Shown here: positions 46,413 to 54,079 of the stretch, in pieces | Position numbering within the stretch: position 1 is the first letter of the stretch | Layout: each line of letters starts with the position of its first letter | Assembly (NCBI RefSeq): GCF_014203595.1 | Contig: NZ_JACHJK010000002.1 | Coordinates: 310,001 to 374,000 of the forward strand | Length of the DNA stretch: 64,000 nt | Source: Streptomyces echinatus | GTDB lineage: Bacteria; Actinomycetota; Actinomycetes; Streptomycetales; Streptomycetaceae | Direction: 5' to 3' | The notes under the pieces: generated by a model | Databases searched by the model: none | What the model saw: only the letters and a program-made list of their open reading frames with translations | What the model was told of the DNA's origin: nothing | Translations under genes and position numbers: made by a program

Positions 46413-47144
46413 GTGGCGAAGCTGAACCAGATCATCGCCGTCGAGAAGGGTGTCAAGGGCAAGTCGCTCCAGGACATCACCGCGGCGCACCACAAGGTGC
46501 AGAAGCCGGCCCTGCTGGCGGGCATCTCGCGCACGTACCAGCCGAAGGACGAGGAGGGCGAGCAGCTGCCGCCCGAGTCCACGCGGGTGCAGGTGCAGGC
46601 CGAGGACGTGCTGCGCGAGATGTCCGCGTCGCTCACCCGGCTCTTCGACGTCACCGCCACCAAGGACTGGGCGAACTGCGCGGCCCGCGCGGACGTCACG
46701 GTCGACGGCCGGACGATCGTCGCCGACGTCCCGGTCAGCTACCTCCTCTTCCTGGAGAAGCAGCTCACCGACCTGCACACGTTCGTCAGGAAGCTGCCCA
46801 CCCTCGACGCCGCCGAGTCCTGGTCGCACGACCCGTCCACGGACTGGTGGAAGACGGACCCGGTGCGCACGATCCGTACCAGGAAGGTCCCGCGCAACCA
46901 CGTCAAGGCGGAGGCGACCGACAAGCACCCGGCGCAGGTCGAGGTGTACTACGAGGACGTGCCCATCGGGTACTGGACGACCGTGAAGTTCTCCGGAGCG
47001 CTCCCGGCCCGGCGGGTGAACGAGCTGGTCGAGCGGGTCGAGAAGCTCCAGCAGGCGGTGAAGTTCGCCCGCGAGGAGGCCAACGGCGCCGAGGTCACCG
47101 ACCAGCGGGTCGGCGACGCCGTGTTCGGCTACCTGCTCGGCTGA
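46413..47144 (+). CDS. Phage-related protein of unknown function
   Basis: The 243-aa protein begins AKLNQIIAVEKGVKGKSLQD and contains SRTYQPKDEEGEQLPPESTR and PVSYLLFLEKQLTDLHTFVR. From memory, actinobacteriophages, including mycobacteriophages rich in tRNA genes, encode closely similar proteins; I cannot run a search to prove this. It has no signal peptide, membrane segment or catalytic motif I know. The C-terminal part is helical with a possible coiled coil (about 205-230). A GTG start has GAAGGGGG upstream. It sits directly before a tRNA-like array, so the two may be a mobile remnant, or the protein may act on these RNAs. Confidence 0.75.
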   Translation: MAKLNQIIAVEKGVKGKSLQDITAAHHKVQKPALLAGISRTYQPKDEEGEQLPPESTRVQVQAEDVLREMSASLTRLFDVTATKDWANCAARADVTVDGRTIVADVPVSYLLFLEKQLTDLHTFVRKLPTLDAAESWSHDPSTDWWKTDPVRTIRTRKVPRNHVKAEATDKHPAQVEVYYEDVPIGYWTTVKFSGALPARRVNELVERVEKLQQAVKFAREEANGAEVTDQRVGDAVFGYLLG

Positions 47145-47171
47145 CGCCGGCCGCGGGCAGCAACCATGATC

Positions 47172-47195
47172 GCCCCCGTGTGCGAGCGCGGGGGT
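47172..47195 (+). terminator. Hairpin after the phage-related gene
   Basis: A 9-bp stem (47172-47180 with 47187-47195, two wobble pairs) with a 6-nt loop is followed by GCGTTT. It probably ends the protein transcript, so the tRNA-like array would need its own promoter or read-through. Confidence 0.55.
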
Positions 47196-47232
47196 GCGTT
47201 TCAGGCGCGGACCGGATTGAGGACCGGTGCGC

Positions 47233-47386
47233 GCGATGAGCGCAAGCTGACACTGAAGTTCAGCCTGAAGCAGCGGTGACAGTGAAGGTTCGAGTCCTTC
47301 CCCCGGCACCACACGGGCCGGGGTGGCCCAACATGGCAGAGGCAGCCGCCGTCAATCTCAGACTCTCGCTCCAGTCTCAGCATCGC
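47233..47386 (+). tRNA. tRNA-like module A with permuted order (3' half before 5' half)
   Basis: Reading along the plus strand: GCGGT (47273-47277), six bases, T-stem GAAGG, T-loop TTCGAGT, T-stem CCTTC, 3' acceptor strand CCCCGGC (47301-47307), ACCA, five bases, then 5' acceptor strand GCCGGGG (47317-47323), T8-G9, D-stem GCC, D-loop with A14-A15 and GG, D-stem GGC, A26 and GCCGC (47345-47349). The acceptor strands pair over 7 of 7 positions. GCCGC pairs with GCGGT as anticodon stem. Outside, 47246-47255 pairs with 47372-47381 (9 of 10) and GCGAT 47233-47237 with ATCGC 47382-47386. A linear cloverleaf is not possible with these parts. A U33 and an anticodon cannot be identified, so decoding is not shown. 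Confidence 0.55.
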
Positions 47387-47387
47387 C

Positions 47388-47530
47388 GCCGATCGCCGGA
47401 TCGACCGAGGCCGGACGAACGCCGTCGGATGCGAGTTCGACTCTCGCCTGCACCTCTTGCACGGTGCGGTAGTTCAAAGGAAGAACACGACGGCATGATG
47501 ACTGATCCGTCCTCTTAAACGCCGCCGGCG
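47388..47530 (+). tRNA. tRNA-like module B with permuted order (3' half before 5' half)
   Basis: In order: GCCGTCG (47421-47427), a 3-base variable region, T-stem GCGAG, T-loop TTCGACT, T-stem CTCGC, 3' acceptor CTGCACC (47448-47454), an 8-base loop, 5' acceptor GGTGCGG (47463-47469), T8-A9, D-stem GTTC, D-loop AAAGGAA, D-stem GAAC, A26, then CGACGGC (47488-47494). The acceptor strands pair at 7 of 7 positions with one G-U. The D-arm is canonical (A14, G18-G19, A21). CGACGGC pairs fully with the upstream GCCGTCG as an extended anticodon stem. Outer pairs GGACG/CGTCC and CGCCGG/CCGGCG are possible but GC-rich. CCA is not encoded and no anticodon is visible. Confidence 0.5.
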
Positions 47531-47553
47531 TGCGCAATTGGGTGGCATCCCCA

Positions 47554-47591
47554 GGGGCCCGGGAGCTGGATACGACTCCCGGGCTCCGCCA
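47554..47591 (+). terminator. 12-bp hairpin ending in GCCA, terminator or tRNA minihelix-like element
   Basis: 47554-47565 pairs with 47576-47587 (12 bp, one wobble) around the loop CTGGATACGA, followed by GCCA. It lies just before the 3' end of the minus-strand phosphatase gene and can serve as a terminator for both strands. Its 7+5 bp length and the GCCA tail also equal an acceptor/T-arm minihelix, which may be chance. Confidence 0.5.
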
Positions 47592-47594
47592 TGT

Positions 47595-49691
47595 TCACCG
47601 GCCTTCGCGTGCGGCGCCCGGTCGGGGTCCGGCGCGGGCGATCAGCAGGGCGACGTCGTCCTCGCCGCCGGGCGGCCGGAGGATCTCCAGGATACGGTCG
47701 CAGGCGTCTTCCGGCTCGCGGCCACGGGTCGCGGTGAGGGCGTCGAGCAGGGTGTCGAGGCGGGCGTCGATGGATTCGCGCCGGGTCTCGACCAGGCCGT
47801 CGGTGTAGAGGACCAGTTCGTCACCGGGGCCGAAGGGGATCGTGGTGTCCTCGAAGGGGACTCCGCCCACGCCCAGCGGTGCGCCGGCGGGAAGGTCGAG
47901 AAGGCGCGCCTCCCGGCCTGCTCCCAGCAGGGCCGGGGGCAGGTGGCCGGCCAGGCACATGCGGCACTGGCCGCGGTGGGGGTCGTAGACGCAGTAGATG
48001 CAGGTGGTGATGGCCTGCTCCACCCCTTCGGTCAGGTGATCGAGGTGATACAGGGCCTCGGCCGGGGCGAGATCGAGCTCGGCGAACGCACGGGCCGCGC
48101 TGCGCAGTTGGCCCATGGTGGCGGCGGCGTTGATCCCGCTGCCCATGACGTCACCGACCACCAGGGCGGTCTTGTCCCCCCGCAGGGGTATGGCGTCGTA
48201 CCAGTCGCCGCCGATCTCGCTCGTGGCGCCGGCGGGCTGGTAGCGGCAGGCGACCTCCAGGCCCGGCAGGTGCGAGGGCAGCTCCGGAAGCATGCTGCGC
48301 TGGAGGGTGAGGGCCGCGTGGCGCTGGGTCTGGTAGCCGCGGGCGTTGTCGATGCAGACCGCGGCCCGGGCGGCCAGTTCGGCGGCGAGCAACGCGTCGT
48401 CGTCGTCGAAGGGCGCGGGGTTGCGGGTGCGTACGAGATCGAGGGCGCCCAGGACCTCGCCCCGGGCCATGAGCGGTACGGCCAGGTAGGAGTGCACGCC
48501 GGCCTCCTCGAGGAGGGAGGCGGCCTCACCGTGGCGGGCGATGCGCTCCAGATCCGGGCGCGTGGTGCGGGGCACCAGGACCGGTTCGCCGGTACGCACG
48601 CACCGGGTGATCAGGCGGTCGCTGTCGTAGGTGGCGAGTCCCCCCGGCGGGTCGGCCGCGCCGACGGCCACGGTCGGGTGGGCCGCGCTGACGGCGAGGG
48701 CGCGGAAGCGGGCCGGGCCCTCGTCGGGCGCGGTACGGCAGCGGAGGGCACTGTCGAGCAGGTCCACGGCGGCCACGTCGGCCAGGACCGGCACGACGAG
48801 GTCGGCGAGCTCGCGCGCCGTGGTCTCCAGGTCGAGGGTGGTGCCCACGCACGCGGAGGCGCCGGCGATCAGCGCCAGCCGCTGCCTGGCCCGAGCCGCC
48901 TCGGCGGCCGCCCGATGGCGCTCGGTGACGTCGATGACGGAGTAGGCGAGGCCCAGCACCCGTCCCGCGGAGTCCTCCAGCCGGTAGTACGAGACGGACC
49001 AGGCGTGTTCGTGGTCCGGGTCGTTGGGCGGACGGCAGACGATGTCGCGGTCCACGACCGACTCGCCCGTCTCCAGGACATGGCGCAGCCGTGCCTCGGG
49101 ATCGGTGTTCAGGAACGTGAGGACCTCGCCGACCGGCCGCCCGAGACGCTCGGCGGCGGACTGGCCGGTGATGCGCTCAAGGGCCGGGTTCACGGCGAGG
49201 TACCGCAGGTCCGGGCCGAGGATGGCCAGCCCGACCGGGGACTGGGACACCAGCCGCACGGCCAGCGCGGCGTCCCGCTCGACCCGCTGCACGGCGGCCT
49301 GGTCCGCGGCGAGGCCCAGTACGTAGGTGTCGCCGAGGTCGTCGAGCAGCCGCATGTTGCGGAATTCCACCAGGCGGGTGCTGCCGTTCTTGTGCCGGAT
49401 CGGGAAGGCTCCGGCCCAGTCGGAGCCGGACTCCATGACCTCGGCGAAGAGCTTGATCACCTCGTCGCGGTGCTCCTCGTGGACGGTGAGGTCGGCCGCG
49501 AACCGGCCCAGCGCCTCTGTCGCGGTGTAACCGAACAGTTCCTCGGCCTTCGGGCTCCAGAAGACCACCTGGCCGTCGGCGTTCAGCACCACCGCGGCGA
49601 CGCTGAGCAGGTCGAGCAGGCCACTGGGCGGCGCGGCGGGACCGGCCGGCGGCCGGCCGGCGACCTCTCGGGCGGATTCCGTGGTGCCCAT
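47595..49691 (-). CDS. PAS-PAS-GAF-SpoIIE protein serine phosphatase (paralog)
   Basis: The 698-aa protein has the same domain order as the phosphatase near 20 kb: PAS (about 20-140), PAS (about 145-265), GAF (about 285-450) and PP2C/SpoIIE (about 480-690). Long blocks are nearly identical, for example AEELFGY, HEEHRDEVIKLFAEVMESG and RLVEFRNMRL. Catalytic blocks are GGDWYDAIPL, VGDVMGSG, YTDGLVETR and EDDVALLI. It probably dephosphorylates an anti-anti-sigma factor. The two copies differ mainly in PAS2 and GAF, so they may answer different signals to one output. Confidence 0.92.
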   Translation of the reverse strand: MGTTESAREVAGRPPAGPAAPPSGLLDLLSVAAVVLNADGQVVFWSPKAEELFGYTATEALGRFAADLTVHEEHRDEVIKLFAEVMESGSDWAGAFPIRHKNGSTRLVEFRNMRLLDDLGDTYVLGLAADQAAVQRVERDAALAVRLVSQSPVGLAILGPDLRYLAVNPALERITGQSAAERLGRPVGEVLTFLNTDPEARLRHVLETGESVVDRDIVCRPPNDPDHEHAWSVSYYRLEDSAGRVLGLAYSVIDVTERHRAAAEAARARQRLALIAGASACVGTTLDLETTARELADLVVPVLADVAAVDLLDSALRCRTAPDEGPARFRALAVSAAHPTVAVGAADPPGGLATYDSDRLITRCVRTGEPVLVPRTTRPDLERIARHGEAASLLEEAGVHSYLAVPLMARGEVLGALDLVRTRNPAPFDDDDALLAAELAARAAVCIDNARGYQTQRHAALTLQRSMLPELPSHLPGLEVACRYQPAGATSEIGGDWYDAIPLRGDKTALVVGDVMGSGINAAATMGQLRSAARAFAELDLAPAEALYHLDHLTEGVEQAITTCIYCVYDPHRGQCRMCLAGHLPPALLGAGREARLLDLPAGAPLGVGGVPFEDTTIPFGPGDELVLYTDGLVETRRESIDARLDTLLDALTATRGREPEDACDRILEILRPPGGEDDVALLIARAGPRPGAAREGR

Positions 49692-50036
49692 GCCTCATTT
49701 TCCCTCCCGCTCGGTGGCGTGGCTCGTGCCATACCGGCGGTCTTCCCTTCATACATGGTCGTCCCGGACGAAGGAAGCGCACACCCGCGGCCCGCCACGG
49801 CACCCGGGCCGCTCAGGCGGCGCCGACCTGCTCGGATGCGAGCGGATCGAGGAAATCCGGTTCCGGCCGGGACGGGAGACCGGCCGGGACGGCAGGTGTC
49901 GGCCGGCAGGGCGGGTGCCCCGCGGCGGCCGGCCCCGGCTTCCCGGGCCGGGACGGGCGGGCTGTGCGAGGCTGGAGCCGATCACGAGCGCCTCGCTCCC
50001 TCCGAGTTCGTCACGCCCGGGGATCGGTGAGTACAG
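49692..50036. other. Intergenic region, divergent promoters, nothing recognised
   Basis: This 345-bp stretch separates the divergent phosphatase and cyclase-family genes. It holds short direct repeats of CCGGCCGGGACGG (49863-49875 and 49880-49892) but no recognised operator or RNA. Confidence 0.4.
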
Positions 50037-51005
50037 ATGACTTCGAGGTCCGCCGACGCTCCCGGTACCGGATCGGCCGGCACCGGCAACGGGCCCGCCG
50101 TCTCCCGCCGGGAGTTCGACGCGCTCTTCGACGCGGTCCGCACCTGGGGCCGCTGGACCCCGGCCGACCGCGGTGCCTGGAACCGGGTGACCGCGGACCA
50201 CGTCCGGCGGGCCACGGCCGCGGTGCGCTCCGGGGTGGTCGTCCCGCTGGCGCTGCCCTGGAACACCCGGCCCGGCCCCGACAACCGCCGGGCCGCCCTG
50301 CACCACATGACCGATCTCGGTGACGTGGAGAGCCCGGAGCCGTCCACGTACAAGGACTTCATCGGCGCCGACTACCACGGCAAGGGCGTCACGCATCTCG
50401 ACGCACTGTGTCACATCGCCTACCGGGGGCGGCTCTACGACGGCCGGCCGGCCGGCGACGTCGTCGGCGCCGCGGGGGCCCGCTTCGGAGCGGTGTCGGC
50501 GCTCGGGCCCCTCGTCACCAGGGGGGTGCTCCTGGACCTTCCCGCGGTGCTCGGCATCCGCTGGCTGGAGCCGGGACGGGCGGTGCACGCGGCGGACGTC
50601 ACGGCCGCGGAGCGGGCCCTCGGCGTGACCGTCGGCGAGGGCGACGCGGTGCTCCTGCGCTCCGGACACGTCCGCCGTCGCGCGGAGCTGGGGGCCTGGG
50701 ACCCCGGCACGGCGAGCGCGGGCTTCCACGTGGACGCCGTTCCGCTGCTGGCCGGGCGTGGTGTCGCACTGCTCGGAGGTGACGGCGACAGTGATGTCCG
50801 GCCCTCGCCGGTGGAGGGGGTGCACTCGCCGGTCCATGCCCTGGCCGTGGCCGCGATGGGCGTCCCGCTGCTCGACAACCTCGACCTGGAAGCCCTCTCC
50901 GCCGCGGCGGCGGAGGCCGGGCGGTATGAGTTCCTGCTGGTCGTGGCGCCACTGAAGGTGCCGGGCGGGACGGGTTCGCCCGTCAACCCGGTGGCGGTCC
51001 TGTGA
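50037..51005 (+). CDS. Cyclase family protein (kynurenine-formamidase-like metal hydrolase)
   Basis: The 322-aa protein has the cyclase/KynB-like fold. The metal-binding block reads DYHGKGVTHLDALCHIAYRG (about residues 113-132), a variant of the usual H-x-G-T-H-x-D-x-x-x-H. LLRSGH and GGDGDSDVRPSPVEGVHSPV hold further ligands (Asp and His). Family members hydrolyse amides or lactones such as N-formylkynurenine. No tryptophan-degradation gene is nearby. The ribosome-binding site (GGTGAG) is weak. The next gene, a multi-domain phosphatase, starts 112 bp downstream on the same strand. Confidence 0.87.
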   Translation: MTSRSADAPGTGSAGTGNGPAVSRREFDALFDAVRTWGRWTPADRGAWNRVTADHVRRATAAVRSGVVVPLALPWNTRPGPDNRRAALHHMTDLGDVESPEPSTYKDFIGADYHGKGVTHLDALCHIAYRGRLYDGRPAGDVVGAAGARFGAVSALGPLVTRGVLLDLPAVLGIRWLEPGRAVHAADVTAAERALGVTVGEGDAVLLRSGHVRRRAELGAWDPGTASAGFHVDAVPLLAGRGVALLGGDGDSDVRPSPVEGVHSPVHALAVAAMGVPLLDNLDLEALSAAAAEAGRYEFLLVVAPLKVPGGTGSPVNPVAVL

Positions 51006-51117
51006 CGGCCGAGCCGGACGATCACGCACAGGAAGTACCGGTTCCGTCGCGACCCATCACCCGAATGTCCGTATTCTCATTTATGTCAGACTGGTTCCGA
51101 AAAGCGGACTCTCGCAA

Positions 51118-53952
51118 GTGAGGCGCAGCGTGGTTCGGTTCGGCGGGACACCGACGCCGACGAGGCGTGCGGCGGGTGACACAGAGCCCGCCCGTTCTCG
51201 TGAGCGGTTCCTGGAGGGCGGCCCGGTCGAAGCCGGCGTGCGCGCGCCCATCTCCAGTTCGTGGCAGCGCTGCCGGTCCCTGGGGCTCTCACCGGACCGG
51301 AGCGACCTCCCCTTCCGGGATGATTACGACACGGAGGCACGGATCGTCCGCGCGGCCGCACCGGTGCTCGACCGGCTGCGGGACAGGTTCGCCGGCAGTC
51401 AGATGAACATCTGCGTCGCCGACGCGAGCGGGACCGTCCTCCTGCGCCGCTTCGGGGAGGCGTCCCTGGCCCGAAGCCTCCCGGCGATCCAGCGCGTCCC
51501 GGGATTCGTGTTCGCCGAGCAGTTCGCCGGCACGAACGGCATCGGTCTCGCTCTGGCCGAGCGGCAGCTCATCCGGGTCTACGGCGCCGAGCACTTCGCC
51601 GAGCGCGCCCAGACGAGCGCCTGCCGCGCGCTCCCGGTCCGCGACCCGCTCAGCGGCCGTATCGAGGGCGTCCTGTGCTTCGGCTACCCCCGCGGCTTCG
51701 ACGACCCCGCGCTGGCCACCGTGATACGCAAGGCGGCGCGTGCCATCGAACGGCGGCTGCTCAGACACAGCTCCGCCCGCGAGCGCGCGCTGCTGCGGGC
51801 GTATCTGGACACCGCGGCCGAAGCCGCCGTCGGCCGTCACCACACCATCGGCCTGGACGAACTGGCCCTCGGTCAGCACTCCCGGGACCGGGCGATCCTC
51901 ATGGAGACGGCCACCGAGCTGATCTCTGGCGCGCAGCGGGCCGCCGTCCACGTCCCGCTGTCCGACGGCCGGCGTGTCACGCTGCTGAGCCGTCCGATGA
52001 CGAGTGCCACCGGGGTCGTGGGCCTGGCCATCGAGGCCGTGCTGCCCGGCCCGGCACCACGGCATCCCCTCGTCGCCCCGCGGCAGGTCGACGAGGTGCC
52101 GGTCTTCCCCGCCGGACCCGCCGCTTCCTACGCCGGCCTGCCCCTGGGAGCCGTCACCGTCGCCGCTCCCGGCCGGACCGCCACCGGGGGCAAGGGCGTC
52201 ACCTGCCTCGGAGCGCCGGACGATCACCCTGCCGCCGTTCCCCCGTCGAGAGGGCTGCTGCTGGTGGGAGAGCCGGAGGTGGCACGGCACGCCCTCGCCG
52301 CACGGCGCCGGCTGGAGCTGCTGTCCGAGGCCAGTACGCGCATAGGCACCACCCTGGACGTGCGCCGCACCGCCCAGGAACTGGCGGAGACGGCGGTGCC
52401 GCAACTCGCCGACTACGTCACGATCGACCTGCCCGAGGCCGTACTGCGCGGGGAGGAGTCCGCCGACCCGCACGGCGACCTGCACCGCACGGTGGTTCAC
52501 GGCATCCGCGACGACTGCCCCTTCCATCCGGTCGGCAAGCAGGTCGACTACGGCCCGACCACCCCGCAGCTGCGCTGCCTGACCGACGGGGAGCCGGTGC
52601 TCGAACCGGACCTGGAGGCCGCCGCGGGATGGCTCGCCCACGACCCCGAGCACAGCGGGGACCTGCTGGCCCACGTCCACTCCCTCATCGCGGTCCCCCT
52701 GGTGGCCCGCGGTGTCGTGCTGGGCGTCGCCGCCTTCTACCGCGGGCGGGATCCCGCGCCCTTCGGCGACGACGACCGGTCACTGGCCCAGGACCTCGCC
52801 TCACGTGCCGCGCTGTCCATCGACAACGCCCGGCGCTACACACGCGAACGCACCATGGTGCTCGCCCTGCAGCGCAGCCTGCTCCCGCACGGGCTGCCCG
52901 AGCAGGACGCCGTCGACGTCGCCCACCGCTATCTGCCGGCCGAGGCCGACGTGGGCGGGGACTGGTACGACGTCATCCCCCTGTCCGGCAGCCGGGTCGG
53001 CCTCATGGTCGGGGACGTCGTCGGCCACGGCATGCTCTCCGCCGCCACCATGGGCCGGCTGCGCACGGCGGCACGCAGCTTCGCCGAACTCGACCTCCCC
53101 CCGGACGAGGTCCTCATCCACCTCGACAACCTGGTGGGGCGCCTGGACCGGGAGGACGCCGCCGACGACGAAGCGGACATCATCGGCGCGACCTGCCTGT
53201 ACGCCATCTACGACCCGACCACACAGCGGTGCACCATGGCCCGCGCCGGGCACCCTCCCCCCGCCCTGGTCAGCCCCGACGGCACGGTGTCCTTCCCGGA
53301 GCTGCCCGCCGGCCCTCCCCTCGGCCTGGGGGGCCTGCCCTTCGAAGCGGTCGAGACCGGCCTTCCCGAGGGCAGCCAGCTCGTCCTCTACACCGACGGG
53401 CTCATCGAGGACCGGCACCGCGACGTCGACGACGTCCTCGACCAGCTGCGCGAGGCCCTGGCGTACCCGGAGCGCCCGCCCGAGGAGACCTGCCAGGCGG
53501 TGCTGCACAGTGTGGCGCCCGCCCACCCCTACGACGACATCGCCCTGCTCGTCGCCCGCACCCGTGCCCTGGACCCCGGCCGGATCGCCACCTGGGACCT
53601 GCTGCCCGACCCGGCGCTCGTGGGCGATGTCCGCGCCCGCGCCATGCGTCAGCTGGCCGACTGGGGACTCGACGAAGCCGCGTTCGCCGCGGAGCTGATC
53701 CTCAGCGAGCTGGTCACCAACGCCATCCGCCACGGTTCCGGATCCGTCCGCGTCCGGCTGCTCCTCGACCGCACCCTGATCTGCGAGGTCTCCGACGCCA
53801 GCAACACCGCCCCGCACCTGCGCCGGGCGGCGAGCACCGACGAGGGCGGCCGGGGACTGTTCCTCGTCGCCCAGCTGGCGCAGAGCTGGGGTACGCGCTA
53901 TCTGCCGCAGGGCAAGGTCATCTGGGCCGAATGCGGCCTCGACGGCACCTGA
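51118..53952 (+). CDS. GAF-GAF-SpoIIE phosphatase with C-terminal HATPase domain
   Basis: The 944-aa protein joins four modules. The N-terminal region (about 25-220) matches the GAF sensor of AcoR-type activators: SSSWQRC, GTNGIGLALAERQLIRVYGAEHF and RDPLSGRIEGVL. A second GAF lies at about 395-570, a SpoIIE/PP2C phosphatase at about 600-815 (GGDWYDVIPL, VGDVVGHG, YTDGLIEDR, YDDIALLV), and an RsbW-like anti-sigma kinase domain at about 830-944 (ELILSELVTNAIRHG, GRGLFLVAQL). Kinase and phosphatase in one chain allow it to set the phosphorylation of an anti-anti-sigma factor in both directions. The GTG start at 51118 is uncertain because no strong ribosome-binding site is present. Confidence 0.9.
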   Translation: MRRSVVRFGGTPTPTRRAAGDTEPARSRERFLEGGPVEAGVRAPISSSWQRCRSLGLSPDRSDLPFRDDYDTEARIVRAAAPVLDRLRDRFAGSQMNICVADASGTVLLRRFGEASLARSLPAIQRVPGFVFAEQFAGTNGIGLALAERQLIRVYGAEHFAERAQTSACRALPVRDPLSGRIEGVLCFGYPRGFDDPALATVIRKAARAIERRLLRHSSARERALLRAYLDTAAEAAVGRHHTIGLDELALGQHSRDRAILMETATELISGAQRAAVHVPLSDGRRVTLLSRPMTSATGVVGLAIEAVLPGPAPRHPLVAPRQVDEVPVFPAGPAASYAGLPLGAVTVAAPGRTATGGKGVTCLGAPDDHPAAVPPSRGLLLVGEPEVARHALAARRRLELLSEASTRIGTTLDVRRTAQELAETAVPQLADYVTIDLPEAVLRGEESADPHGDLHRTVVHGIRDDCPFHPVGKQVDYGPTTPQLRCLTDGEPVLEPDLEAAAGWLAHDPEHSGDLLAHVHSLIAVPLVARGVVLGVAAFYRGRDPAPFGDDDRSLAQDLASRAALSIDNARRYTRERTMVLALQRSLLPHGLPEQDAVDVAHRYLPAEADVGGDWYDVIPLSGSRVGLMVGDVVGHGMLSAATMGRLRTAARSFAELDLPPDEVLIHLDNLVGRLDREDAADDEADIIGATCLYAIYDPTTQRCTMARAGHPPPALVSPDGTVSFPELPAGPPLGLGGLPFEAVETGLPEGSQLVLYTDGLIEDRHRDVDDVLDQLREALAYPERPPEETCQAVLHSVAPAHPYDDIALLVARTRALDPGRIATWDLLPDPALVGDVRARAMRQLADWGLDEAAFAAELILSELVTNAIRHGSGSVRVRLLLDRTLICEVSDASNTAPHLRRAASTDEGGRGLFLVAQLAQSWGTRYLPQGKVIWAECGLDGT

Positions 53953-54079
53953 GGCCGGCGGCGCCACTGATCCGTTGGGGCCACACCCGCGCAAGAAATC
54001 CTGGATGTCATGGATCGTCCCCCTAGGATCGAGGGCGACCGCCGGGACGAACTCGCCAGGCCGACCTCCGGAGCTGTCC

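Noticed and set aside
47226..47311. A normal, linear tRNA from GGTGC (47226) to GCACCA (47311)
   Set aside because: Only 5 acceptor pairs form, there is no D-arm with G18-G19, and the spacing is wrong. The downstream GCCGGGG gives 7 perfect pairs and a proper D-arm, which favours the permuted reading.
47350..47420. A short group I intron between tRNA halves
   Set aside because: The flanks are only tens of nucleotides long and lack the P7 and G-site motifs.
49863..49892. Direct repeat of CCGGCCGGGACGG
   Set aside because: Two short GC-rich copies are likely by composition and no function is suggested.
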